A stretch of 25,981 bases of DNA from a virus. The stretch covers positions 1-25,981 of the IMG/VR virus record IMGVR_UViG_3300006735_000205, one strand, 5' to 3'. The notes beneath the pieces were generated by a model. It ran no database searches, was not told the origin of the DNA, and worked only from the letters and a program-made list of their open reading frames with translations. The translations under genes and the position numbers were made by a program. Numbering within the stretch: the first letter of the stretch is position 1; each line of letters opens with the position of its first letter. Positions 20,775 through 25,981 of this stretch are shown here, in pieces.

Positions 20775-20972
20775 ATGAGCAATCAAATCAAACTAACAAT
20801 CGACATTTCCGATGAATTAATAAACAAACTAGTGACCGTTATGGCCTTATCTAATGCGTCCCTACCCACCCAGATAGGGGGTATGCCCATGATGGTGCGT
20901 CAAACTCCTGCGGAGACAAAAGAGAAGCCATCTATGGGCTTTCAGCCACCAACAAAGGAAGGTGAGCAATGA
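20775..20972 (+). CDS. Hypothetical small protein
   Basis: 65 residues after a 52-bp gap; ribosome site CTGGAGAAG. A strand/helix start (I-K-L-T-I-D-I-S-D-E-L-I-N-K-L-V-T-V-M-A-L) could be an oligomerising element; the rest is Pro/Met/Gln-rich and probably disordered. No family recognised. Confidence 0.6.
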   Translation: MSNQIKLTIDISDELINKLVTVMALSNASLPTQIGGMPMMVRQTPAETKEKPSMGFQPPTKEGEQ

Positions 20973-21301
20973 TGATCCCAGATGTTATATCAGAGGCTCA
21001 ATCAAACTATGATGATGGAACTTATATCAAGCATGTTATCGTACATGCTCCTGAGTGGAATGTTTACGTAGAAGGCGGTAATACTAGCGAAGGAGGCTGG
21101 CCCTCGGCTAATAAAATAAACCATTTTCTTATTTCTGAGAGCACCCGCGCAGGTCGTTTGGAAACCCTTGTATTCCCCTGTAATTCACAGGGTGAACATG
21201 TTAGCATGATAGAACTTGCAGGTGGGCGAGACTATACAGCAGATCAAGTCTTATGTACTTTTGGAAAAATTATGTTGGAGGCTGGATATGACACCGTTTG
21301 A
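20969..21301 (+). CDS. Hypothetical protein (110 aa)
   Basis: ATGATG start overlapping the previous stop, GGAAGGTGAG upstream. Mixed strands (H-V-I-V-H-A-P-E-W-N-V-Y-V-E-G-G) and helices with a Gly-rich middle. No motif identifies it. It overlaps the next gene by 14 bp. Confidence 0.65.
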   Translation: MMIPDVISEAQSNYDDGTYIKHVIVHAPEWNVYVEGGNTSEGGWPSANKINHFLISESTRAGRLETLVFPCNSQGEHVSMIELAGGRDYTADQVLCTFGKIMLEAGYDTV

Positions 21302-21470
21302 AATAGCCAAAGCCAACGTAAGACACCTTGCTAATGGACTATACTTTTGCAACCTGATACAAGAAACCCTAAAGAACACCGAAGGTTTGACCGATGAGGA
21401 GGCAGATTTACTATGGTATGCAATCTTATCTTTGCTTGAAGAGAAAGGAATAATCGGAGAAGAAAACTAA
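21288..21470 (+). CDS. Hypothetical small helical protein
   Basis: The start at 21288 follows TTGGAGGCTGGAT; 60 residues of mainly amphipathic helix (I-A-K-A-N-V-R-H-L-A, then E-E-A-D-L-L-W-Y-A-I-L-S-L-L-E-E-K). No family recognised. Last gene of block 3; its stop codon abuts the inverted repeat at 21471. Confidence 0.65.
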   Translation: MTPFEIAKANVRHLANGLYFCNLIQETLKNTEGLTDEEADLLWYAILSLLEEKGIIGEEN

Positions 21471-21523
21471 TGGACAATTTTTGTCCACTTTTAATTTGAC
21501 AAATCGGTTGAACGTGATACATT
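21471..21523 (+). promoter_or_regulatory. Promoter module: inverted repeat plus -35/-10
   Basis: Perfect inverted repeat TGGACAA-TTT-TTGTCCA at 21471-21487, the longest stem of the set (7 bp), then CTTTTAA, TTGACA at 21496-21501, 16-bp spacer, TACATT at 21518-21523 with TG one base upstream. Confidence 0.82.
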
Positions 21524-21554
21524 ACTAACATAACCCAAACAGATGGAGGTCACA

Positions 21555-22247
21555 ATGACCATCACTTACGAACAACTCATCGAAACTGCTCTCAACGCAA
21601 CCAAACTAGGCAACACCCGAGATAGCAATACTCTTCATAGTCTGTCTCGCAATTTGCAGTTTTGGGGTTCACTTACTTCTGGGCAGATAAGATATGCCGA
21701 AGCACTTATCGCTCGCAACTCCACTGGAATGGTTACTGAGAGAGACGAAGAGGAAGAAGGCTTTAAGACAAAGTGGCTCGAAGATGACGCTTATCGTGAA
21801 TGGATTATCTTTTTGGCTAAGTTCTTTGCACATTCAGCACAGACTGCATACTGGACACATATCGATAACAGGCGCAGACATGCCAGACGGGTTCTCAGTG
21901 CTTTCCAAGAAAACAAAACACCGGTAGCCAATGATTGCCGTTTGTTGGAGAAATCTAAACTGGCTCCGAAACTTCGAGATACTTTTGATAACCCACCCAT
22001 CTACCCACTAGGCGAACTGGTGCAAGTACGTGCAAGCGAATTGTGCTGGGTTGATACAAGAAATGGTCTTGATAAAGAAATGGGCTTTATCATAGAGGTT
22101 GACGCTGAACCTGTTACAGCAGCGTTCACATATCACAAATCAAAGGGTGGATCTCGTGAATACAGAATTATGTTCCCTTCGGGTGAACTTGTCTATCGAG
22201 AGAACCAAATCAAACTTGTATCCCGAAAGAACCGAGGTAAGAAATGA
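21555..22247 (+). CDS. Helical protein with C-terminal SH3-like domain
   Basis: Start at 21555 (GATGGAGGTCACA). 230 residues. The first ~140 are helical and contain S-G-Q-I-R-Y-A-E-A-L-I, an acidic loop (R-D-E-E-E-E) and an aromatic helix with paired Arg (D-N-R-R-R-H-A-R-R). Residues about 150-225 repeat the barrel plan at larger size: Y-P-L-G-E-L-V-Q-V, G-F-I-I-E-V-D, Y-R-I-M-F-P-S-G and N-Q-I-K-L-V. It heads block 4, followed by three stand-alone barrels, so the domain exists here both fused and free. Confidence 0.72.
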   Translation: MTITYEQLIETALNATKLGNTRDSNTLHSLSRNLQFWGSLTSGQIRYAEALIARNSTGMVTERDEEEEGFKTKWLEDDAYREWIIFLAKFFAHSAQTAYWTHIDNRRRHARRVLSAFQENKTPVANDCRLLEKSKLAPKLRDTFDNPPIYPLGELVQVRASELCWVDTRNGLDKEMGFIIEVDAEPVTAAFTYHKSKGGSREYRIMFPSGELVYRENQIKLVSRKNRGKK

Positions 22248-22375
22248 AAGTAGGTGATTTAGTAATGTTTGGGGATATGATGGGTATCGTCCTATCGATA
22301 GGCGATAAGACGGCTCAGGTTTATTTTGATGGTGGCGAAGCATGCGCAGGTATCCATTGGCTGGAGGTAATATGA
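22244..22375 (+). CDS. Minimal SH3-like protein (43 aa)
   Basis: ATG at 22244 overlapping the previous stop by four bases. M-K-V-G-D-L-V-M-F-G, M-G-I-V-L-S-I, A-Q-V-Y-F-D-G-G and H-W-L-E-V-I. This is the shortest member and nearly defines the minimal barrel. CTGGAGGTA in its L-E-V codons serves the next gene. Confidence 0.75.
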   Translation: MKVGDLVMFGDMMGIVLSIGDKTAQVYFDGGEACAGIHWLEVI

Positions 22376-22548
22376 AAGTAGGAGATTTAGTATTAAGTAT
22401 AAAAAACTGGAACGATAAGTGGAATGAGAAAGCGGGTGTGGGAATAATCACCCGTGTGGATGCTGCCGACCTTTATCTTGTCTATTTCCCAAAGACTGAA
22501 TTGAGTTGGTCAATTCACAAAAGACACATGGAGATGCCATGCAAGTAG
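22372..22548 (+). CDS. Small SH3-like protein (58 aa)
   Basis: M-K-V-G-D-L-V-L-S-I, V-G-I-I-T-R-V-D, Y-L-V-Y-F-P-K-T and a C-terminus H-M-E-M-P-C-K that departs from L-E-V-I. Two Trp residues in the first loop are unusual. Overlaps both neighbours. Confidence 0.75.
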   Translation: MKVGDLVLSIKNWNDKWNEKAGVGIITRVDAADLYLVYFPKTELSWSIHKRHMEMPCK

Positions 22549-22712
22549 GAGACATAGTTGTCGAGAAAAGAATGGAAGCCGTGGGACTCCCTTTTCATGC
22601 TCAACTTTCAATCATAACAAAAATTGACCCCGAGCAACTAAAAGTGATGCTCAAGAACATCCGAACAGGTGGAGAATACTGGCTCTATATCGATACCGTG
22701 GAGCCTATCTAA
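22539..22712 (+). CDS. Small SH3-like protein (57 aa), last of operon
   Basis: ATG at 22539 after ATGGAGATGCC. M-Q-V-G-D-I-V-V-E-K, L-S-I-I-T-K-I-D, L-K-V-M-L-K-N and V-E-P-I. The W-x-D-G strand is replaced by M-L-K-N-I-R-T-G. It is followed by the inverted repeat at 22717. Confidence 0.75.
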   Translation: MQVGDIVVEKRMEAVGLPFHAQLSIITKIDPEQLKVMLKNIRTGGEYWLYIDTVEPI

Positions 22713-22716
22713 AAAC

Positions 22717-22769
22717 GGACAAAAAATGTCCACTGTTTAATTTGACAAATCAACTGAACGTGATACATT
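22717..22769 (+). promoter_or_regulatory. Promoter module: inverted repeat plus -35/-10
   Basis: GGACAAAAAATGTCC at 22717-22731 (5-bp stem), TTGACA at 22742-22747, 16-bp spacer, TACATT at 22764-22769, TG one base before. The spacer is identical to that of the module at 20320. Confidence 0.82.
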
Positions 22770-22800
22770 ACTAATATAACCAACAAACAAGAGGTGTCCA

Positions 22801-23172
22801 ATGGGATACAGATCAGACGTTGCAATTGCAATACACAAGGACTTACAAGGTGAGTTCCTCACCTTTCTTAAAACAACAGAACTTATGCACCAAATCTTTG
22901 GAGACTTGTCAGACTTCCATTTAGACAAGGACTATCAAGGAGAAGGGCATTGGCTCTTTACATGCAACAGTGTCAAGTGGTACGCTTCTTTTGGCGAATA
23001 CACAGACATTCAACTGTTTGAGAAGTTTTTCAACGCTATGGACGAGAAAGACGATCTACAAGAGAAGTATCGTTTCCTCCGCATTGGCGAAGAACTCGAG
23101 GATATAGAGTATCGCGGCGAATGGTGGGAAAGTGAACTCCATGTCAGACGCTCGATTGAAGTGGGGTATTGA
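22801..23172 (+). CDS. Conserved-looking phage protein of unknown function
   Basis: 123 residues, first gene of block 5, with AAGAGGTG upstream. M-G-Y-R-S-D-V-A-I-A-I opens a ferredoxin-like alternation of strands and helices (F-L-T-F-L-K, W-Y-A-S-F-G, Y-R-F-L-R-I-G-E). The start and the R-F-x-R-I-G-E-E motif remind me of a small protein family seen in many phages, whose function is unknown. It is not related to the barrels that follow. Confidence 0.7.
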   Translation: MGYRSDVAIAIHKDLQGEFLTFLKTTELMHQIFGDLSDFHLDKDYQGEGHWLFTCNSVKWYASFGEYTDIQLFEKFFNAMDEKDDLQEKYRFLRIGEELEDIEYRGEWWESELHVRRSIEVGY

Positions 23173-23173
23173 T

Positions 23174-23341
23174 ATGAAAATAGGTGATTTAGTAAGACAC
23201 GATCAAGGTTTTATTGGTATTATTATTTGTATAGATCCCGAACAGATAGGCGATGACGATGAAGTTGAAGTCGCTTGGAATGATGGTGAAAAATGTAATA
23301 TGTCCGTATGGGATTTGGAGGTGATAAATGGAAGTAGGTGA
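23174..23341 (+). CDS. Small SH3-like protein (55 aa)
   Basis: ATG at 23174, one base after the previous stop codon (frame open earlier inside that gene). M-K-I-G-D-L-V-R-H, I-G-I-I-I-C-I-D, V-E-V-A-W-N-D-G-E and D-L-E-V-I-N-G-S-R. First of six consecutive barrels. The tail N-G-S-R is simply the overlapping start of the next gene read in another frame. Confidence 0.8.
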   Translation: MKIGDLVRHDQGFIGIIICIDPEQIGDDDEVEVAWNDGEKCNMSVWDLEVINGSR

Positions 23342-23495
23342 TTTAGTAAACCCCAAGTACACAAAATCCTTGCTTGGTATTGTCGTTAGACAGTATAAAG
23401 ATGGTACAGGGTTTCTGTGGCGTATCGAGTGGAGCAATCAAAAAAGCAGTTATGAACGAAAAGAGAACTTGGAGGTGATAAATGGAAGTAGGTGA
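23328..23495 (+). CDS. Small SH3-like protein (55 aa)
   Basis: ATG at 23328 behind a perfect GGAGGTGAT. M-E-V-G-D-L-V-N-P-K, L-G-I-V-V-R-Q, W-R-I-E-W-S-N-Q and N-L-E-V-I-N-G-S-R. Second of the six-gene run; overlaps neighbours by 14 bp on both sides. Confidence 0.8.
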   Translation: MEVGDLVNPKYTKSLLGIVVRQYKDGTGFLWRIEWSNQKSSYERKENLEVINGSR

Positions 23496-23643
23496 TTTAG
23501 TAAAATATAAAGATGATGGCGATGTTGGGATCATAATCGAGACAGATCCAGAAATGTATTGCGAGTATAATGTTAAGTGGGGTGATGGTTGTGAAGGCTG
23601 GCATCTTGCTAGTGAAATGGAGGTGATAGATGGAAATAGGTGA
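23482..23643 (+). CDS. Small SH3-like protein (53 aa)
   Basis: M-E-V-G-D-L-V-K-Y-K, V-G-I-I-I-E-T-D, Y-N-V-K-W-G-D-G-C and E-M-E-V-I-D-G-N-R. An acidic first loop (D-D-G-D). Same overlap and ribosome-site arrangement as the previous gene. Confidence 0.8.
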   Translation: MEVGDLVKYKDDGDVGIIIETDPEMYCEYNVKWGDGCEGWHLASEMEVIDGNR

Positions 23644-23785
23644 TTTGGTAAAAAACAAACACACCGGAACATTGGGTGTTGTTGTAAAGATAGTGTTCGA
23701 TACAGATTGTGTCGTTGAGTTTTCTAACGGTGTAAGAACACTAATTCCTTGTGAAGATATGGAGGTGTTAGATGAAAATAGGTGA
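23630..23785 (+). CDS. Small SH3-like protein (51 aa)
   Basis: M-E-I-G-D-L-V-K-N-K, L-G-V-V-V-K-I, C-V-V-E-F-S-N-G-V and D-M-E-V-L-D-E-N-R. F-S-N-G takes the place of W-x-D-G. Fourth of the run. Confidence 0.8.
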   Translation: MEIGDLVKNKHTGTLGVVVKIVFDTDCVVEFSNGVRTLIPCEDMEVLDENR

Positions 23786-23939
23786 TCTGGTAATAGATAA
23801 ACGAGGTGATATAGGTATTGTTACATACGATTATCGACAAAGCAAACTGCCCCAGCCCCATGTATTGGTGCAATGGTGCAATGGTGTTTCAAACTCAATC
23901 CACATACGAAACTTGGAGGTGTTAGATGAAAATAGGTGA
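23772..23939 (+). CDS. Small SH3-like protein (55 aa)
   Basis: M-K-I-G-D-L-V-I-D-K, I-G-I-V-T-Y-D, V-L-V-Q-W-C-N-G-V and N-L-E-V-L-D-E-N-R. The middle loop is Pro/Gln-rich (K-L-P-Q-P-H). Fifth of the run. Confidence 0.8.
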   Translation: MKIGDLVIDKRGDIGIVTYDYRQSKLPQPHVLVQWCNGVSNSIHIRNLEVLDENR

Positions 23940-24117
23940 TTTGGTTCAAATGAAATGCTGTGCTTTCAATGAAATATATGAAGTTATTGAAGAGATAGGG
24001 GTGATTACTGACTTTAGACCAGCAGAACGCAATGGGCAGCGGCTTGTATATTGCAGGGTGCTACTTGGAGACAATTCAACTCATTGGCTTTCACCCGAAG
24101 AGTTCGAGGTCTTATGA
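23926..24117 (+). CDS. Small SH3-like protein (63 aa), last of operon
   Basis: M-K-I-G-D-L-V-Q-M-K-C-C-A-F, I-G-V-I-T-D-F, Y-C-R-V-L-L-G-D-N and E-E-F-E-V-L. Its first loop is the longest of this run. It is followed immediately by the promoter module at 24122. Confidence 0.8.
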   Translation: MKIGDLVQMKCCAFNEIYEVIEEIGVITDFRPAERNGQRLVYCRVLLGDNSTHWLSPEEFEVL

Positions 24118-24121
24118 AAAC

Positions 24122-24173
24122 GGACATTTTTTGTCCACTTTTAATTTGACAAATCAATTGAACGTGATACATT
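24122..24173 (+). promoter_or_regulatory. Promoter module: inverted repeat plus -35/-10
   Basis: GGACATTTTTTGTCC at 24122-24136, then ACTTTTAAT, TTGACA at 24146-24151, 16-bp spacer, TACATT at 24168-24173 with TG one base before. Begins four bases after the previous stop codon. Confidence 0.82.
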
Positions 24174-24205
24174 ACTAATATAACCAAAAAACATCGGAGG
24201 TAACG

Positions 24206-24457
24206 ATGAAGAAATTAACTAATTTAGAGGCCACAATGATAGCCGAAGGTGTTCAAGAAGCCGAAAGCGACGAACAATACATTCAAGCATGGCAACACCT
24301 TATCGACACAGGACTAGCATGGCAACTACAAGGCTTCTTTGGTCGTACTGCTTCCTCAATGATACAAAGTGGGATATGCAACTTGCCCATTAAAAAACAA
24401 CCTAAAAAACCAAAGTCCACAGGTGGACAAACCCCTAGAACTCCACAAGGAGAATAG
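24206..24457 (+). CDS. Small helical hypothetical protein
   Basis: 83 residues, ribosome site TCGGAGG. Residues 1-55 are helical (T-N-L-E-A-T-M-I-A-E-G, then Y-I-Q-A-W-Q-H-L-I-D-T-G-L-A-W-Q-L), the rest a basic Lys/Pro/Thr tail. The helical part recalls a small uncharacterised family common in phages. Function unknown. Confidence 0.7.
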   Translation: MKKLTNLEATMIAEGVQEAESDEQYIQAWQHLIDTGLAWQLQGFFGRTASSMIQSGICNLPIKKQPKKPKSTGGQTPRTPQGE

Positions 24458-24459
24458 AC

Positions 24460-25356
24460 ATGAATATATATAACAACGATGGAAAATCAAGATACAAAAG
24501 TGATCCAAAATGCGGCTACTGCCGAGCAAGAGGACACAACGCAACCCAGTGCCCCCGAGTAGCCGAGGACTATGCTTATTTTACGCAATCTCCCCCCGTG
24601 ATACCCATAGGGATAAGTACCACCCCTAACACATGTAGTTGGTATAAAACCCCGAAGTACTGGGGAGAATGGCACAACAATTGCATAAACGCTTATGCGA
24701 AACAGCAAGCAGCCAAGAAGAAAGCCTCCCGTACTGGTACGCACAGGTCTGCCTCCAAGTGTGGGTTCTGTGGCTCAACAGCCCATAATCGTCGCAACTG
24801 TGATGCAATGGATCAATACACTGCCGATGCTATCGCGGCTAATCGTAATTGGCGAAGAGCATTATACACAAACCTCGTCGAGCAGATGGGTGTTTCCGAA
24901 GGAGCGTTGCTTAATCTCAAGATTTCTGGTGGATATAATCGGGAAGATAAGGACTGTATTGGTATAGTTACCAAGGTAAATTGGGACGAACTATCGTTGT
25001 TTTGTGCTAGTCAAGAGGCTGGAGGTTCTTATTGCTATCGCGATAGCCAGTATCGCCAACAACTCAAGATAAAAGTGCAGATTGATCAGGATATACAAAC
25101 TGTTTCCTTTGGTAGACGTGGATTTGATATACAAATGCCTGACGGTTCCATTCGTAATCTTGTAAAGTATTCTGGTTCTCGATACGATTGCTTTCAACCA
25201 GAGTTTGTATCTGTGCTCTCATCTTCCAACACTCCCCTTGATGAGGAGTGGATAGAGGAAGGACATGCCAAGGCTATGCAGTTCCTGACGAAAAAGCGTT
25301 CACGTAGAAAACTTGATGAACTCGGTATTACCGATCTTATCAAGAAGTGGCTGTGA
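24460..25356 (+). CDS. Double zinc-knuckle protein with internal SH3-like domain, paralog 3
   Basis: 298 residues, two bases after the previous stop; ribosome site AAGGAG. Two CCHC knuckles: C18-C21-H26-C31 (C-G-Y-C-R-A-R-G-H) and C101-C104-H109-C114 (C-G-F-C-G-S-T-A-H). The linker is Pro/Tyr-rich then basic. After the second knuckle it repeats the paralog layout: a helix with A-N-R-N-W-R-R-A-L-Y, E-G-A-L-L-N-L, I-G-I-V-T-K-V-N-W, and a C-terminal helical part with E-E-W-I-E-E-G. The first Cys-rich region differs most between paralogs. Probably RNA- or ssDNA-binding. Confidence 0.75.
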   Translation: MNIYNNDGKSRYKSDPKCGYCRARGHNATQCPRVAEDYAYFTQSPPVIPIGISTTPNTCSWYKTPKYWGEWHNNCINAYAKQQAAKKKASRTGTHRSASKCGFCGSTAHNRRNCDAMDQYTADAIAANRNWRRALYTNLVEQMGVSEGALLNLKISGGYNREDKDCIGIVTKVNWDELSLFCASQEAGGSYCYRDSQYRQQLKIKVQIDQDIQTVSFGRRGFDIQMPDGSIRNLVKYSGSRYDCFQPEFVSVLSSSNTPLDEEWIEEGHAKAMQFLTKKRSRRKLDELGITDLIKKWL

Positions 25357-25384
25357 AAGCAGTCATTTTTTGTCCACTTTTAAT

Positions 25385-25412
25385 TTGACAAATCATTCAA
25401 TCGTGATACATT
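25385..25412 (+). promoter_or_regulatory. Promoter module (-35/-10, imperfect inverted repeat)
   Basis: TTGACA at 25385-25390, 16-bp spacer, TACATT at 25407-25412, TG one base before. The upstream TTTTTTGTCC half (25365-25374) is kept but its left arm is AGTCA, so the hairpin is degraded. Confidence 0.8.
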
Positions 25413-25442
25413 ACTAACATAACCCAAACAAACGGAAACAAT

Positions 25443-25595
25443 ATGAAAGTAGGTGATTTGGTTTACTTCGGTTCCGACAAGACTGTCGGAGTTGTTGTAG
25501 AAATTAAGGAAAATAGCGATTGTAGAGTGCTCTTCGCTGGGCAAATCTATCTATGTGTCCAACATTCATTGGAGGTGATAAATGCAAGTAGGTGA
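25443..25595 (+). CDS. Small SH3-like protein (50 aa), first of operon
   Basis: ATG at 25443 after ACGGAAACAAT, a weaker ribosome site than its neighbours. M-K-V-G-D-L-V-Y-F-G, V-G-V-V-V-E-I, C-R-V-L-F-A-G-Q and S-L-E-V-I-N-A-S-R. Confidence 0.78.
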   Translation: MKVGDLVYFGSDKTVGVVVEIKENSDCRVLFAGQIYLCVQHSLEVINASR

Positions 25596-25752
25596 TTTAG
25601 TAAATGGTCATTTTGGCATGGGTATCATTGTCGAAATAGAACCCGACCCCGAACGGCTAAACCATTCAGTTCGTGTCCTATTCTCAGGAACAGGTACTTG
25701 GACAGACTTTCAGCATTGGTGTAACCCTCAAACCTTGGAGGTGGTAAAATGA
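25582..25752 (+). CDS. Small SH3-like protein (56 aa)
   Basis: M-Q-V-G-D-L-V-N-G-H, M-G-I-I-V-E-I-E, V-R-V-L-F-S-G-T and T-L-E-V-V-K. ATG at 25582 behind GGAGGTGAT, overlapping the previous gene by 14 bp. Confidence 0.78.
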   Translation: MQVGDLVNGHFGMGIIVEIEPDPERLNHSVRVLFSGTGTWTDFQHWCNPQTLEVVK

Positions 25753-25919
25753 AAATAGGTGATTTAGTAAGACACATAGTCCACAGCGGTGCGCTGGGGA
25801 TAATAGTAGATTGGAATGAACTTAACCCAGCAACAGCAAAAGTCCACTGGACTAACAACAGTTGGCCAACATTGTGGATACTCACTCAGGACTTCGAGGT
25901 GATAGATGAAAATAAGTGA
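25749..25919 (+). CDS. Small SH3-like protein (56 aa)
   Basis: M-K-I-G-D-L-V-R-H-I, L-G-I-I-V-D-W, A-K-V-H-W-T-N-N and D-F-E-V-I-D-E-N-K. ATG at 25749 overlaps the previous stop by four bases. Confidence 0.78.
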   Translation: MKIGDLVRHIVHSGALGIIVDWNELNPATAKVHWTNNSWPTLWILTQDFEVIDENK

Positions 25920-25981
25920 TTTAGTAGATGATGGACTTGGTAACATCGGGTTTATCGTGGATCTCGGATGGTTTTATCCTC
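25906..25981 (+). CDS. Small SH3-like protein, cut by the window edge
   Basis: Starts M-K-I-S-D-L-V-D-D-G and continues I-G-F-I-V-D-L-G-W before the window ends. The family Gly at position 4 is Ser here. The array therefore continues beyond the right edge. Confidence 0.72.
   Translation, partial: MKISDLVDDGLGNIGFIVDLGWFYP

Larger units (their letters stand above)
23315..23947. repeat. Five near-identical gene-junction repeats
   Basis: Each junction of about 33 bp reads TTGGAGGTGATAAATG followed by GAAGTAGGTGATTTAG, with few changes. Copies surround the ATGs at 23328, 23482, 23630, 23772 and 23926, about 150 bp apart. Each encodes the L-E-V-I end of one protein, the ribosome site and the M-x-[IV]-G-D-L-V start of the next. 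Further copies lie around 15935 and 16689. Confidence 0.85.
25569..25927. repeat. Three further gene-junction repeats
   Basis: Copies of the ribosome-site/start junction surround the ATGs at 25582, 25749 and 25906. They match those at 23315-23947 apart from single changes, such as GGTGGTAAAATG at 25741 and AAGTGAT for GGTGAT at 25914. Confidence 0.8.

Noticed and set aside
23315-23947. CRISPR-like array, because of ~33-bp repeats spaced about 150 bp apart.
   Set aside because: Each repeat is a gene junction, the intervals are coding and unequal in length, and no cas genes are present.

Overview
The window is most likely part of a large, AT-rich, tailed double-stranded DNA phage genome, probably infecting a Gram-negative (perhaps aquatic) bacterium. 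Every protein gene I accept is on the + strand. Genes overlap by a few bases or sit almost end to end, ribosome sites are strong GGAGG types, and most products are small and unrecognised. Clear phage-type cargo includes a peptidoglycan-binding/amidase endolysin, two GIY-YIG endonucleases, an orphan DNA methyltransferase, a GroEL-like chaperonin and a ClpP-like protease. No terminase, portal, capsid, tail or polymerase gene is present, and I saw no tRNA. The Gram-negative inference rests on a lipobox-bearing protease and the endolysin type; the host is otherwise unknown.

Layout. (1) 1-2201: tail of a possible serine recombinase, two GIY-YIG nucleases and a beta-class methyltransferase. (2) 2184-5091: a promoter, a possible PD-(D/E)XK-like protein, then small membrane, zinc-ribbon, RHH-like and very acidic proteins. 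(3) 5093-8079: a near-consensus promoter overlapping a terminator, a membrane-anchored protein, the ClpP-like protease, the endolysin and a conserved-looking unknown. (4) 8099-13020: a promoter, GroEL, small coiled-coil proteins, glutaredoxin, an HEIGH metalloprotease, a cupin and a secreted protein. (5) 13095-14586: a trypsin-like lipoprotein followed by the first small SH3-like genes. (6) 14587-15005: a non-coding, repeat-rich spacer with a perfect consensus promoter on the - strand that appears to make an RNA of about 55 nt ending in an intrinsic terminator. (7) 15006-25981: an accessory region of eight promoter-led operons.

The most unusual part is region 7 with its prelude in region 5. 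About 28 genes encode 43-91 residue proteins with a shared plan: N-terminal M-K-[IV]-G-D-L-V, a middle G-[IV]-[IV], a V-x-W-x-[DN]-G strand, and C-terminal L-E-V-[IL]. This resembles a small SH3/KOW-like barrel. Many lie head to tail, with the ribosome site of the next gene encoded inside the L-E-V-I codons of the previous one, so gene junctions are near-identical direct repeats. The same barrel appears fused to other domains in a 230-residue protein and in three CCHC zinc-knuckle paralogs. Seven of the eight operons start with almost the same promoter (TTGACA or TTGCTT, 16 bp, TGATACATTA), most preceded by a GGACA-N5-TGTCC inverted repeat. One operon also encodes a stand-alone domain resembling the RNA polymerase alpha C-terminal domain. 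My reading is an early-expressed, rapidly duplicating gene bank for nucleic-acid or host-factor binding; that function is inference.
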